Shown: positions 1-6,603 of the stretch, one piece after another
How positions within the stretch are numbered: position 1 is the stretch's first letter
Layout: every line of letters starts with the position of its first letter
Assembly: GCF_007992195.1 (NCBI RefSeq)
Contig: NZ_BJZU01000017.1
Location: forward strand, 1 to 64,000
Reading direction: 5' to 3'
Length of the DNA stretch: 64,000 nt
Source of the DNA: Methylobacterium oxalidis
Lineage (GTDB): Bacteria; Pseudomonadota; Alphaproteobacteria; Rhizobiales; Beijerinckiaceae
Translations under genes and position numbers: made by a program
Notes under the pieces: generated by a model
Told to the model about the DNA's origin: nothing
Database searches by the model: none
The model's input: only the letters and a program-made list of their open reading frames with translations

Positions 1-165
1 TTCCCCAACACGGACGCGATCCAGCGCCTGATCGGTGCGGTGCTCCTGGAGGCCAACGACGAGTGGCAACTCCAGCACCGCTACATGCAGATCGAGGGCA
101 TGGCGGGGTTTGCTCCGGCGTTGATCGAGGAGAGCGTCACGACACTTCCACCACAGGCTGCCTGA
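1..165 (+). CDS. IS256-family (mutator-type) transposase, C-terminal end
   Basis: The window opens inside this gene; 54 codons run in frame to a TGA. The peptide contains RLIGAVLLEANDEWQLQHRY, which matches the extreme C-terminus of IS256/mutator-type DDE transposases as I know them. Only the tail is visible, so the catalytic DDE residues and the left end of the element lie outside. I could not identify the right terminal inverted repeat in the bases that follow. The gene marks this left part of the window as mobile-element territory. Confidence 0.85.
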   Translation, partial: FPNTDAIQRLIGAVLLEANDEWQLQHRYMQIEGMAGFAPALIEESVTTLPPQAA

Positions 166-271
166 CCGATGGCCGCTCCAATTCCACCCAGAAAGTCCAC
201 CTCATTGACGGACGTCACCTCGCGCGCCCGCTCACACGTCTCGCGAGCCGAGAAACACGAGGAGCAATCAT

Positions 272-490
272 TTGCTCAAGCGGTTCTACTTCGATCTCGT
301 GAAACGAGAGACGATCCTCGTAGACGAGACCGGGATCGAGGCTGCCGACCTGGATGAGGCGGAGGAACAGGCCGAAGTGGCACTGCAGGAGTTGCACGAC
401 AGCGAGGAAGTGGCCAACTTTGATGACGGCTGGCAGTTGGCCATACGTGACGAGACAGGTGCTGTCCTCAGGAAGCTGCCTGTCCGGTAA
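272..490 (+). CDS. DUF6894-like small protein
   Basis: A 72-residue acidic protein beginning LKRFYFDL, with the pattern F-x-F-D, then DETG-x-E at about residues 18 to 22, then a run of Asp/Glu/Ala, and near the end WQLAIRDETGAVL. This is the layout of the short DUF6894 proteins that occur in many copies in Methylobacterium. The start is a TTG preceded by GAGGAGC, a good ribosome site; no ATG fits. Function is unknown. It lies just right of the IS256 end and is not obviously in an operon. Confidence 0.7.
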   Translation: MLKRFYFDLVKRETILVDETGIEAADLDEAEEQAEVALQELHDSEEVANFDDGWQLAIRDETGAVLRKLPVR

Positions 491-505
491 TGCGCTTACC
501 TTCGC

Positions 506-838
506 TCATGCGGCGGTAGAGGCCGAGCGGATGCCGTGGTCGTGAGCCAAGATCGCAGCGCGTGTCCGGCTCTGCGCCTTCAGCTTGCGCAGAATGTTCT
601 TGACGTGGATCTTCACCGCCGCTTCGTTCAAGCTGACGTTCAATGGTTCCGTGAGCGCAAGCGCGGCCCGGATCGCGCGTAGGGTCGGCTCGTCCGCGCC
701 CTGATCCCTGGCTTCAGCCAAGAGGGCGGAGACCTTCAGGAACAGGTCTGCCCGCTTCTCCGGGCGGCTCACGAGCGGCTCATCCGTCAGCAAAGCAATC
801 AGCCGATCTATGATTGAAGGCGCCGGTTCTGTCGGCAT
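506..838 (-). CDS. Small protein ending in half of a LuxR-type helix-turn-helix
   Basis: A 110-residue protein. The last 40 residues contain EAAVKIHVKNILRKLKAQSR, the recognition helix and following part of a LuxR/NarL DNA-binding domain. The first helices of that domain (normally an LT-x-RE-x-EVL-like segment) are missing: the stretch before it, LTEPLNVSLNE, does not resemble them. Residues 1 to 65 (PSIIDRLIALLTDEPLVSR and on) match nothing I recognise. It could be a truncated response regulator fused to other sequence or a small regulator in its own right. Whether the half domain can bind DNA is doubtful. Confidence 0.55.
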   Translation of the reverse strand: MPTEPAPSIIDRLIALLTDEPLVSRPEKRADLFLKVSALLAEARDQGADEPTLRAIRAALALTEPLNVSLNEAAVKIHVKNILRKLKAQSRTRAAILAHDHGIRSASTAA

Positions 839-1398
839 CTTTCGCGCGCCTCATGCTGATATTGACAGCAGGGTGCATAGCACAACTGGCAACGGCGGGG
901 AATTGCCGCGTCGTTCTAGTACGTTGTGTTTAATCAGAAGCCCAATGGCGATGTGAAGTCGCTACTCATTAGCCTCAGCAGCGTCTGGTGTCTGCCAGGC
1001 CTAGTGGGCACCGTCAGGTAGAACTGGTGTGGGATCGCCCGTGACGGCATCAGCGAACCTGTGAAGAGCAGCAGCTCAGGCCGCACCAGCGCCGTCGAAC
1101 TCGGCACCGGCGGCGTCGGGCTTGGCCTCTGCGGACATTTTGCCTTGTGGCGAGCGTCACGGCACGCGCGGATGGGCGTTTATGGAACCGAAAAATGGGC
1201 CTCCGGACAGTCTCCGGAAGCTCTCGCGTGGGCCGCGGAGGGGCGCCAGTAGATGCATAGAAAAACCGCCCGCACGGGGCGCGGGCGGGCGGCTTCTATA
1301 CTCGCGACATGTGTGAGCGGAGAGCCGCGCGTATGCCCCTGTGATGCGCCCCGGGAGGCGGCTCTGTCTACGGTGGCGAGCGCACGGAAATGAGCGCG
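839..1398. other. 560-base stretch with no convincing gene
   Basis: No reading frame here looks like a real protein; the short open frames lack recognisable motifs and good ribosome sites. The only clear signal is the leftward terminator hairpin at 1261 to 1292, listed separately. The stretch separates the LuxR-half protein from the phage-derived remnant and is probably decayed sequence. Confidence 0.5.
1261..1292 (-). terminator. Rho-independent terminator, leftward
   Basis: On the minus strand CCGCCCGC pairs with GCGGGCGG around a GC-rich loop and is followed by five T residues. It sits about 105 bases past the stop codon of the tape-measure remnant and would end its transcript. Confidence 0.6.
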
Positions 1399-2079
1399 CT
1401 AGTCTCTCAGCCTCCGGCCAGCGGGCACTACCTGCGCCAGCGATCCCTGTCCCGATGCCACGCGGCCGGCCTGCCGCTTCTCCATTCCGTCCGCCAGCAT
1501 GTCGATGTCGATACACTTGCGGCTGGTGGTCTGCCGCCCCGTCACCTGCGTGCCCTCCGGCGCACTGTGCAGGTGGACTTCGGTGGTTCCGCCGTTGCTG
1601 TTCGCCGCGCCGGCCCGGCTTGCCCCGATCATCTCGCGCGTGAGACCGACGAGCCCCCCGTCTGCGTAGCCCGGCAGAGCGCCTCGCACAGCGTCGAGGG
1701 TACCGACTCCGAGCCGGCGCACGGTCGCGGCGTCCATCACGTATTCGCCACGGTGGACGATGCCGGCGGGCTCCAGGCGGCTGCCGGCGCCCATGTAGCC
1801 GCCGTAGGCGTATTTCGGGAGCGGACTCGCCCCGAACGGGTCGCCGAGGTTGAAGCCCTTCAGCGCGTCGCCGAGCAAGCCGCCGCTGGAGGAGTCGCGC
1901 TTGCCCAGCGCATCCTTGTAGAGGCAGGCCTGTCGGAGGTCTGCGCAGATATCGGGGCGCGAGGGGCGTCCACACTCTTCGCGGTAGCGCCGGCAGTTAC
2001 CCTGCCCGCGCTCAACCAGGGTACCCTTGTTCTCGCAGGCGATACGAAGATCCCGGTCCGTCCTAACTGTGTCCCGCAC
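1399..2079 (-). CDS. Phage tail tape-measure C-terminal remnant joined to a Cys-rich repeat
   Basis: A 226-residue frame with two unrelated parts. Residues about 70 to 226 resemble the C-terminus of tail tape-measure proteins of lambdoid or GTA type: YAYGGYMGAGSRLEPAGIVH, GEYVMDAATVRRLGVGTLD, then GYADGGLVG, and near the end DMLADGMEKRQAGRV. Residues about 10 to 60 carry a cysteine pattern, LRIACENKGTLVERGQGNC then YREEC, and a second partial copy, CADLRQACLYKDALG, which runs straight into the tape-measure part. Neighbouring phage genes are absent, so this is a prophage relic. Whether the frame is translated is uncertain. Confidence 0.55.
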   Translation of the reverse strand: MRDTVRTDRDLRIACENKGTLVERGQGNCRRYREECGRPSRPDICADLRQACLYKDALGKRDSSSGGLLGDALKGFNLGDPFGASPLPKYAYGGYMGAGSRLEPAGIVHRGEYVMDAATVRRLGVGTLDAVRGALPGYADGGLVGLTREMIGASRAGAANSNGGTTEVHLHSAPEGTQVTGRQTTSRKCIDIDMLADGMEKRQAGRVASGQGSLAQVVPAGRRLRD

Positions 2080-2229
2080 GTAACATCAATCTCCTCCCAA
2101 GCCACGCTCTGACGAATCCGAGCTTTCTGCATTGACGGACACCAAACATTAACCATGACTCTCCGTCGCCCATCGGTCAGCGCCTGGGCAGGAGCCTCGG
2201 TCCTCATCCTTCGGGGCGGGAGAAAACAG

Positions 2230-2718
2230 ATGGATCAGGCTCGGCAGTCTTCGTGGGACGAATCCTCCGAGATTGAGGAGGACCTCAGCGCACCACCGCC
2301 TCAGCGTCCCGCCGACGCCCACCCGATCAACGTCGTGAAGCTGACCGGAGCCTCGGGTCATTTCGCTCCATCCAGTTCTGGGACCCAGCCGTCTCTGTCC
2401 CCAGATCCGTCGAAGCTGGTTGAGCACCTGCGGAGCGCGGCCCAGCACGTCAGGAAATTGGAGGCGCAGGCCAAGGAGCAGGAGTTGCGCATTCAGGAGA
2501 TGCTCGAGCGCATCCGAGAAGAGATAATAAGCGCGAATGAACGCGTGAGGGCCGCGGAGGATCAAGTCGAAGAGATGCGAGTTCGCGCCGATGCACTGGC
2601 GCGAGATGCAGAAGAGCGAATACAAGCTGCCGAAGTGCGTGCGTGCATGGCTGAGGAGTGGATGTCCCGCGTCCAAGCAACCATCACACGCGAGTTTGGC
2701 ATGTACGAAGCCGAATAG
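2230..2718 (+). CDS. Coiled-coil hypothetical protein
   Basis: A 162-residue protein if translation starts at the ATG reading MDQARQSSW, which follows GGGCGGGAG; an in-frame ATG 75 bases upstream lacks a good ribosome site. The first 75 residues are Ser/Pro-rich and likely disordered. Residues about 80 to 150 form a long heptad-patterned helix rich in Glu, Arg, Ala and Gln, for example KEQELRIQEMLERIREEI and ERIQAAEVRACMAEEW. The protein ends ITREFGMYEAE. Similar coiled-coil proteins are frequent in Methylobacterium; their function is unknown. No signal peptide or membrane segment is seen. Confidence 0.65.
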   Translation: MDQARQSSWDESSEIEEDLSAPPPQRPADAHPINVVKLTGASGHFAPSSSGTQPSLSPDPSKLVEHLRSAAQHVRKLEAQAKEQELRIQEMLERIREEIISANERVRAAEDQVEEMRVRADALARDAEERIQAAEVRACMAEEWMSRVQATITREFGMYEAE

Positions 2719-2720
2719 GT

Positions 2721-2744
2721 CTCAATCCACTTTCCTGGATTGAG
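2721..2744 (+). terminator. Hairpin after the coiled-coil gene
   Basis: CTCAATCCA and TGGATTGAG form a perfect 9-base-pair stem with a 6-base loop, starting 2 bases after the stop codon. There is no T-run, so it may be a transcript-end stabiliser rather than a true terminator. The following bases up to 3009 hold no gene; one 38-codon open frame there has no start codon. Confidence 0.35.
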
Positions 2745-3009
2745 CTAAGCACCGCAGACGGCAACTGACCAGCGCAGCCTCGTTCAAGCTGTGCTCACCG
2801 GCGGCACCGAGGTGCCGAACGGCCCACTGATTGGCGCCCTTGCGCAGCCCTACGTGACCTCATAAGGCCGTGGTTCGCAATAGTGTGCTCCGCCAGATTG
2901 CACGCGCACGACCCCGGCCAGGAGTAGCCGCACAACAGCTACCGCCGACGGGAGTCATGGATCGAAGCGCTCGGCTGGTGCAGGGCGCGAGAAGGGACGG
3001 GGTCGCCGA

Positions 3010-3741
3010 CTAGGCAGCCTTGGCAGGGCGCAGATCCAGGTAACCAGGGTCGAATTCGGCGAAGGCCTGCAGCCGCTCCACATCAGGGATGGTCAGCGCG
3101 GACTTGCTCCAGACGATCAGATCACCCGCCCGTAAGCCCTGCAGCACGCGGTTGATGTGGACCTGCGAGATGCCCATCGCATCCGCCAGGTCCGCCTGCG
3201 AGATCGCCAATTCGAAGCTGTTCTCGTTTGCGAGCCCCACTACCTGCAGGCAGACCAGCAGCTCGCAGAAGTGATGGGCCAAACGCCTGTCCGCTGGCCG
3301 GCTATCGTTCACCAACCACTCGCGGGCCCGGTTCAACTCCATCATGGCGAGCCAGCGCATCACATGGGCAATCCCGGGATGCGTCTCGATCAGCTCTGTG
3401 AGCCTTGTGCGGGGGATGTCGACCACTGTGCAGTGTGTGAGAGCACCGAGCCGCATGTCCCGTGTGGAGGGCCCGCAGATGTGCATGCGGCAGAGGTCTC
3501 CTGGCACGGCGAAGGAGACGATCCGGCGGTTGCCCTGCCGGAGTGTCTTGTAGCGCCCGGCGATGCCGCTCATCACCAGGTAGACGCGGTCCGTGTTGTC
3601 GTGCACCGCGATGTCGTGCCGCGCAGAAACGGGGCGCCGGCTGAGCGTGAGCGCCTCCAGGGCGGAACGCTCGACCTGCGACAGGGCCGCGCTGTGCTCC
3701 AGCTTGCAGATGAGGGGATGGTTCACAGCTGTAGGCGGCAT
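3010..3741 (-). CDS. Crp/Fnr-family transcriptional regulator
   Basis: A 243-residue protein with a cyclic-nucleotide-binding-like beta roll at about residues 15 to 130 (VYLVMSGIAGRYKTLRQGNR, then VSFAVPGDLCRMHI), a dimerisation helix, and a C-terminal winged helix at about 170 to 230 containing ISQADLADAMGISQVHINRV. It lacks an N-terminal Fnr-type cysteine cluster, so oxygen sensing by an iron-sulfur centre is unlikely; the ligand is unknown. The start lies 4 bases after the stop of the NepR-sigma gene, so the two are almost certainly co-transcribed, which suggests a role in the same stress circuit. Confidence 0.88.
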   Translation of the reverse strand: MPPTAVNHPLICKLEHSAALSQVERSALEALTLSRRPVSARHDIAVHDNTDRVYLVMSGIAGRYKTLRQGNRRIVSFAVPGDLCRMHICGPSTRDMRLGALTHCTVVDIPRTRLTELIETHPGIAHVMRWLAMMELNRAREWLVNDSRPADRRLAHHFCELLVCLQVVGLANENSFELAISQADLADAMGISQVHINRVLQGLRAGDLIVWSKSALTIPDVERLQAFAEFDPGYLDLRPAKAA

Positions 3742-3745
3742 CGGG

Positions 3746-4450
3746 TCATGCGGTGAGCCGCGCTGATGGCATGCCCAGCGATCCGGTCAGGAACGCCCGC
3801 GCCCGGCTGACCCGGCTCTTGGCTGTGCCGACTTGGCAGCCCATCACCTCGGCCGCCGCCTCATACGTCAGGCCCTGCGCGCCGACGAGCAGCAGCGCCT
3901 CCCGTAGCTGCGGCGACAGCTTGGTCATGTGCGCCCAGATCACCCGCAAGTCCGAGCCGTGCTCCTGAGCGGCGGGTGCGATCAGCTGGGCTGTCAGGGT
4001 GCCGTCCGCGTCTTCGACCTCACGCTTACTCTTGCGGCACTCGCTGTAGAACTGGTTGCGCAGGATGGTGCACAGCCACGCCATCAGGTTCGTGCCCGGC
4101 CTGAAGCGGTCCTGTGCCGCCCAAGCCTTCAGCAGCGTCTCCTGCACGAGGTCGTCGGCGCGAGTCGGGTCTGAGACAAGCGACATCGCAAACGCCCGCA
4201 GGCCAGGAAGTGCGTCTGTCAGGCCCTGACGAAAGACTGCCGCATCGGCATCGCTGCGGGCTGCAAGCGCGCTGTCGAGCTGCGCGATCAGGTCGAGCAA
4301 GCGTTGGGGCGGCTGTGCGCCGATGAGGGCACCGTAGGCTGCCTGCAGCTGAGAGCCGAGGTGACCCAGGACCGCCGCAGGCAGCGCGGCTGACCCTGAT
4401 GCGTCCAGCCGGTCTGGATGATGCGAACCGAGCCCGCCTGCTACCAGCAT
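3746..4450 (-). CDS. EcfG-type sigma factor with an N-terminal NepR-like segment
   Basis: With the start chosen here the protein has 234 residues. Sigma region 2 is at about 80 to 142 (DDLVQETLLKAW, NLMAWLCTILRNQFYSECRK) and region 4 at about 168 to 222 (KLSPQLREALLLVGAQGLTY, GTAKSRVSRARAFL), closest to EcfG, the general-stress sigma factor of alphaproteobacteria. Residues 31 to 59, LGSQLQAAYGALIG then PQRLLDLIAQLD, resemble the core of NepR, EcfG's own anti-sigma factor, normally encoded by a separate adjacent gene. The frame is open further upstream to 4591, so the start is uncertain, but every plausible start retains the NepR-like part. The fusion suggests a self-inhibited sigma factor released by a PhyR-type response regulator. 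Confidence 0.85.
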   Translation of the reverse strand: MLVAGGLGSHHPDRLDASGSAALPAAVLGHLGSQLQAAYGALIGAQPPQRLLDLIAQLDSALAARSDADAAVFRQGLTDALPGLRAFAMSLVSDPTRADDLVQETLLKAWAAQDRFRPGTNLMAWLCTILRNQFYSECRKSKREVEDADGTLTAQLIAPAAQEHGSDLRVIWAHMTKLSPQLREALLLVGAQGLTYEAAAEVMGCQVGTAKSRVSRARAFLTGSLGMPSARLTA

Positions 4451-4722
4451 GTGCTTCAACTCATGGCTTTTCGCGGAGCGATTTGCCCTGCCGTGCCAAG
4501 GTACAACTCCGCGGTCAAGCTTGCGGCTGCGCAGGGACAGGCCGCGCCCAGCGTGTCGCACTGCGTAAGTGAACCGGACGTCTACTCGCACCCCAGTTTA
4601 CGAGCATCGTAGGCCGATCAACCTAACCATCCAGTAATCACCTAACACCCGGAGGAGAGAGGGATCCTTTCCTGGAGGGCTCGCATTGCGTCCATCGTCT
4701 GCAGGCCAGCACGGTCGAGGTG

Positions 4723-4971
4723 ATGGAACGATCAGTGACATACAGCATCATTGACCACCCGGGCGGGCAGTTCGCGGTTGTGGCTGTCTCAGCGTCCGGC
4801 TCTGTGTACAGCCGCCGCGGATTCCAGACGCTTGCAGAGGCAGAGCAGTGTGTTGAGGACCTGCGCGCAGTGATGGCGGCCTGCAGCGCCCCGCTTGTGC
4901 GCTCGGGAGGCGAGCTGCCCGGCATGAACCTACGGGCGCTGCTCAGGACATCCAGGTCGCCGTTCCGATAG
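4723..4971 (+). CDS. Small hypothetical protein
   Basis: An 82-residue protein beginning MERSVTYSIIDHPGG, with a beta-rich start (QFAVVAVSASGSVYSRRGF) followed by a helix (LAEAEQCVEDLRAVMAA). The ATG follows GAGGTG. I do not recognise a named family. It is transcribed away from the sigma gene, with 272 bases between the two starts, and has a good terminator about 180 bases downstream. The second half (residues 60 to 82) has no clear fold. Confidence 0.5.
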   Translation: MERSVTYSIIDHPGGQFAVVAVSASGSVYSRRGFQTLAEAEQCVEDLRAVMAACSAPLVRSGGELPGMNLRALLRTSRSPFR

Positions 4972-5146
4972 CGCCTGCAGTGAGGGTCAGCAGCCGGCCC
5001 CTCCGGGTGCGACACGAAAAGCACACCCTGCCACGCTGTGTGGCCGGACGCCCTGAGCGGGGAACGGTGACGCTTCCTCACCGTTGAGGCCCAGCGCGGC
5101 TGTCGTTCCAGACCCCCATGCAGCCGCGTGACGAGACACTCACTCA

Positions 5147-5176
5147 GGCCCTGGCTGCAGAAGCCGGGGCCTTTTT
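5147..5176 (+). terminator. Rho-independent terminator
   Basis: GGCCCTGGCT pairs with AGCCGGGGCC over ten base pairs (one G-T), with a 5-base loop, followed at once by five T residues. It would end a rightward transcript from the small gene at 4723. Confidence 0.8.
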
Positions 5177-5241
5177 CGTGCTCCGCCGGCCTGATGAGCT
5201 GAGGTGGGCGCCCGCGTTCCTGGAAAGGCGGTTAGCGCTTT

Positions 5242-5267
5242 GGAAACCTGGGGCCGGCTCAGTAGTT
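5242..5267 (+). promoter_or_regulatory. Possible EcfG-type stress promoter
   Basis: GGAAA, a 17-base spacer, then AGTT. The known EcfG promoter pattern is GGAAC, 16 or 17 bases, CGTT, so there is one mismatch in each element. It ends 57 bases before the lipoprotein start and lies near a sigma gene of that class. The match could be chance. Confidence 0.3.
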
Positions 5268-5323
5268 AATGCCGAGTTAACGGCTAAGATTGGGGGCCTC
5301 GCCCCTGTCCGGGGCAATCCGAC

Positions 5324-5812
5324 ATGGTGTTCACGCGACTGGCTGCGGCTTGCAGCGCCCTTGTGCTCGTGAGCGGCTGCTCACACCTCCTCCAGGCGCC
5401 AGCTCAGTATGCCGCACTGCCGGTGACTAGCGGCTCACCAGCCACGGTAGGTTCGGCTGCGGAACGGCCGGATGCCGCTCTGCCGCCTGTCGTCATCCCA
5501 GGTCAGCTCCTTGCCTCGCCAGGAGGGCGGTCCGGGAGCACCGTCGAACCCCACGCAGCACTCCAGCAATCGGCACGGGCGCGCCTTGCTTGGAAGGAGC
5601 TGCGGCCGACCGATCTTCTGAAGCCGCCCTTGATCGAGAGCATGAGGGCAGCACTTGCCGACGAGCCCGGCGCGACAGCGAGCCTGCCGAGCTCAGGGCG
5701 AGGCGGCGCTGCCAACCCGGCTGCCCCAGCTACTCAGGATCGTGAGAAGAGCATGAGCCATCTGCTGGATCAGGGTGGAGCACCCGCAAAGACCATCTGC
5801 GACAGGTGCTAG
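5324..5812 (+). CDS. Small secreted lipoprotein
   Basis: A 162-residue protein with a lipoprotein signal peptide: MVFTRLAAACSALVLVSGC, in which LVSGC is the lipobox and Cys19 would be lipidated. The mature part is Ala/Pro/Ser-rich and low in complexity up to about residue 85, then has a short helical stretch (ARLAWKELRPTDLLKPPLIE), and ends in AKTICDRC. I know no function. The possible EcfG promoter upstream would place it in the stress regulon. It converges on the broken gene at 5809 to 6203 with a 4-base overlap. Confidence 0.6.
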   Translation: MVFTRLAAACSALVLVSGCSHLLQAPAQYAALPVTSGSPATVGSAAERPDAALPPVVIPGQLLASPGGRSGSTVEPHAALQQSARARLAWKELRPTDLLKPPLIESMRAALADEPGATASLPSSGRGGAANPAAPATQDREKSMSHLLDQGGAPAKTICDRC

Positions 5813-6203
5813 GCAGCCCGAGCGGGCCCGCTGAACTCCCAGGCCGGGATGCCGACCGGCCGGCCCGGTGTGTTCCGGTAGCAGGTGACGAGCTCCTTCC
5901 CCGTCTGACTTTCGGAGAGCCCGGTCACCTTCTGACCGCCGAGCATCAGGGCACCGCAGTGGTCCGCGCGGATCGTGCCGGCCTTGGGATGCACACCGCA
6001 CAGGTCCGTTACGCTCCATCCGAGATCCAGCGCCTCGGCGCGCCGTACCGGTCGAGGAAGTCGAGAGCGTTGTCGTACATCGGGGGCCAGGCCGTCGGCG
6101 ACATGCCGGAGCAGGGCAGGCTCGAAGGCTTGAGCCGCGCGAAGACATCGCGCCATGCCTGGACATCAGCCGGGACGATCTGAAGGGCAGGTGACGCGGA
6201 CAT
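5809..6203 (-). pseudogene. Frameshifted hypothetical gene
   Basis: Two overlapping frames make one plausible protein. The first starts at 6203 and reads ALQIVPADVQAWRDVFARL to NALDFLDRYG; after about base 6045 the sense continues in the next frame as AEALDLGWSVTDLCGVHPKA and runs to a stop at 5809. Loss of one base would explain the break. The pattern (a Trp-rich start, FLDRYG, then LGW-x-x-x-DL-x-GVHP) matches a common short Methylobacterium hypothetical family as I recall it. Function is unknown. A sequencing error is possible, but the accessory surroundings favour decay. Confidence 0.6.
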
Positions 6204-6395
6204 GGATCTCAGCGGCTGTGAGGAAGGCGCCGGATCACGGAGAAAGCGGCCGAGTCAATATGACGAGCGTGTCACAGCAGCGACTGAGCGCCACGGATCT
6301 GTCTTGCTGCATTGCAAAGCGGAAGGTTTTTGGGGAGTAACTGGGGATAGCGCTGCGATGAGGAGCGCTAAAATCCGTTAAGTCATTGATATTTT

Positions 6396-6471
6396 TGGTG
6401 GGCGGTGAGGGACTCGAACCCCCGACCCTCTCCGTGTAAAGGAGACGCTCTACCAACTGAGCTAACCGCCC
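6396..6471 (-). tRNA. tRNA-Val (TAC anticodon)
   Basis: On the minus strand the sequence begins GGGCGGTTAGCTCAG and ends in GGTTCGAGTCCC, ACCGCCC, A and an encoded CCA. The anticodon stem TCTCC/GGAGA encloses TTTACAC, giving anticodon TAC (codon GTA). All four arms fold. Its 3' end faces the accessory region at 1 to 6395, and tRNA 3' ends are common integration sites for islands. Confidence 0.95.
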
Positions 6472-6549
6472 GCGCCGACCGGGTTAAGCAAGCCGCCCCG
6501 GCCGCGCAAGCACTTCGTTCGCGCTTTCGGCCGGGTCCCTGAAACGGGA

Positions 6550-6580
6550 ACGGCCCCCGAAGCGGTGCTTCGGGGGCCGT
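6550..6580 (-). terminator. Strong hairpin terminator downstream of lon
   Basis: A perfect 14-base-pair stem (ACGGCCCCCGAAGC with its complement) around a 3-base loop, 23 bases past the lon stop codon. On the minus strand it is followed by TTCCCGTTTC, a weak T-run. Confidence 0.7.
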
Positions 6581-6603
6581 CCGGTCGGTGTCTCGGGCGC
6601 CGC

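Larger units (their letters stand above)
4972..5323. other. Gene-free stretch with a terminator and a possible promoter
   Basis: An 84-codon frame at 5118 to 5372 crosses the terminator at 5147 to 5176 and overlaps the lipoprotein start, so I do not accept it as a gene. The two useful signals, the terminator and an EcfG-like promoter, are listed separately. Confidence 0.5.

Noticed and set aside
2757..2863. A 38-codon open frame ending ALAQPYVTS
   Set aside because: It has no start codon and no recognisable family; probably a fragment.
5118..5372. An 84-codon frame
   Set aside because: It spans a strong terminator and overlaps the lipoprotein start; no motif.
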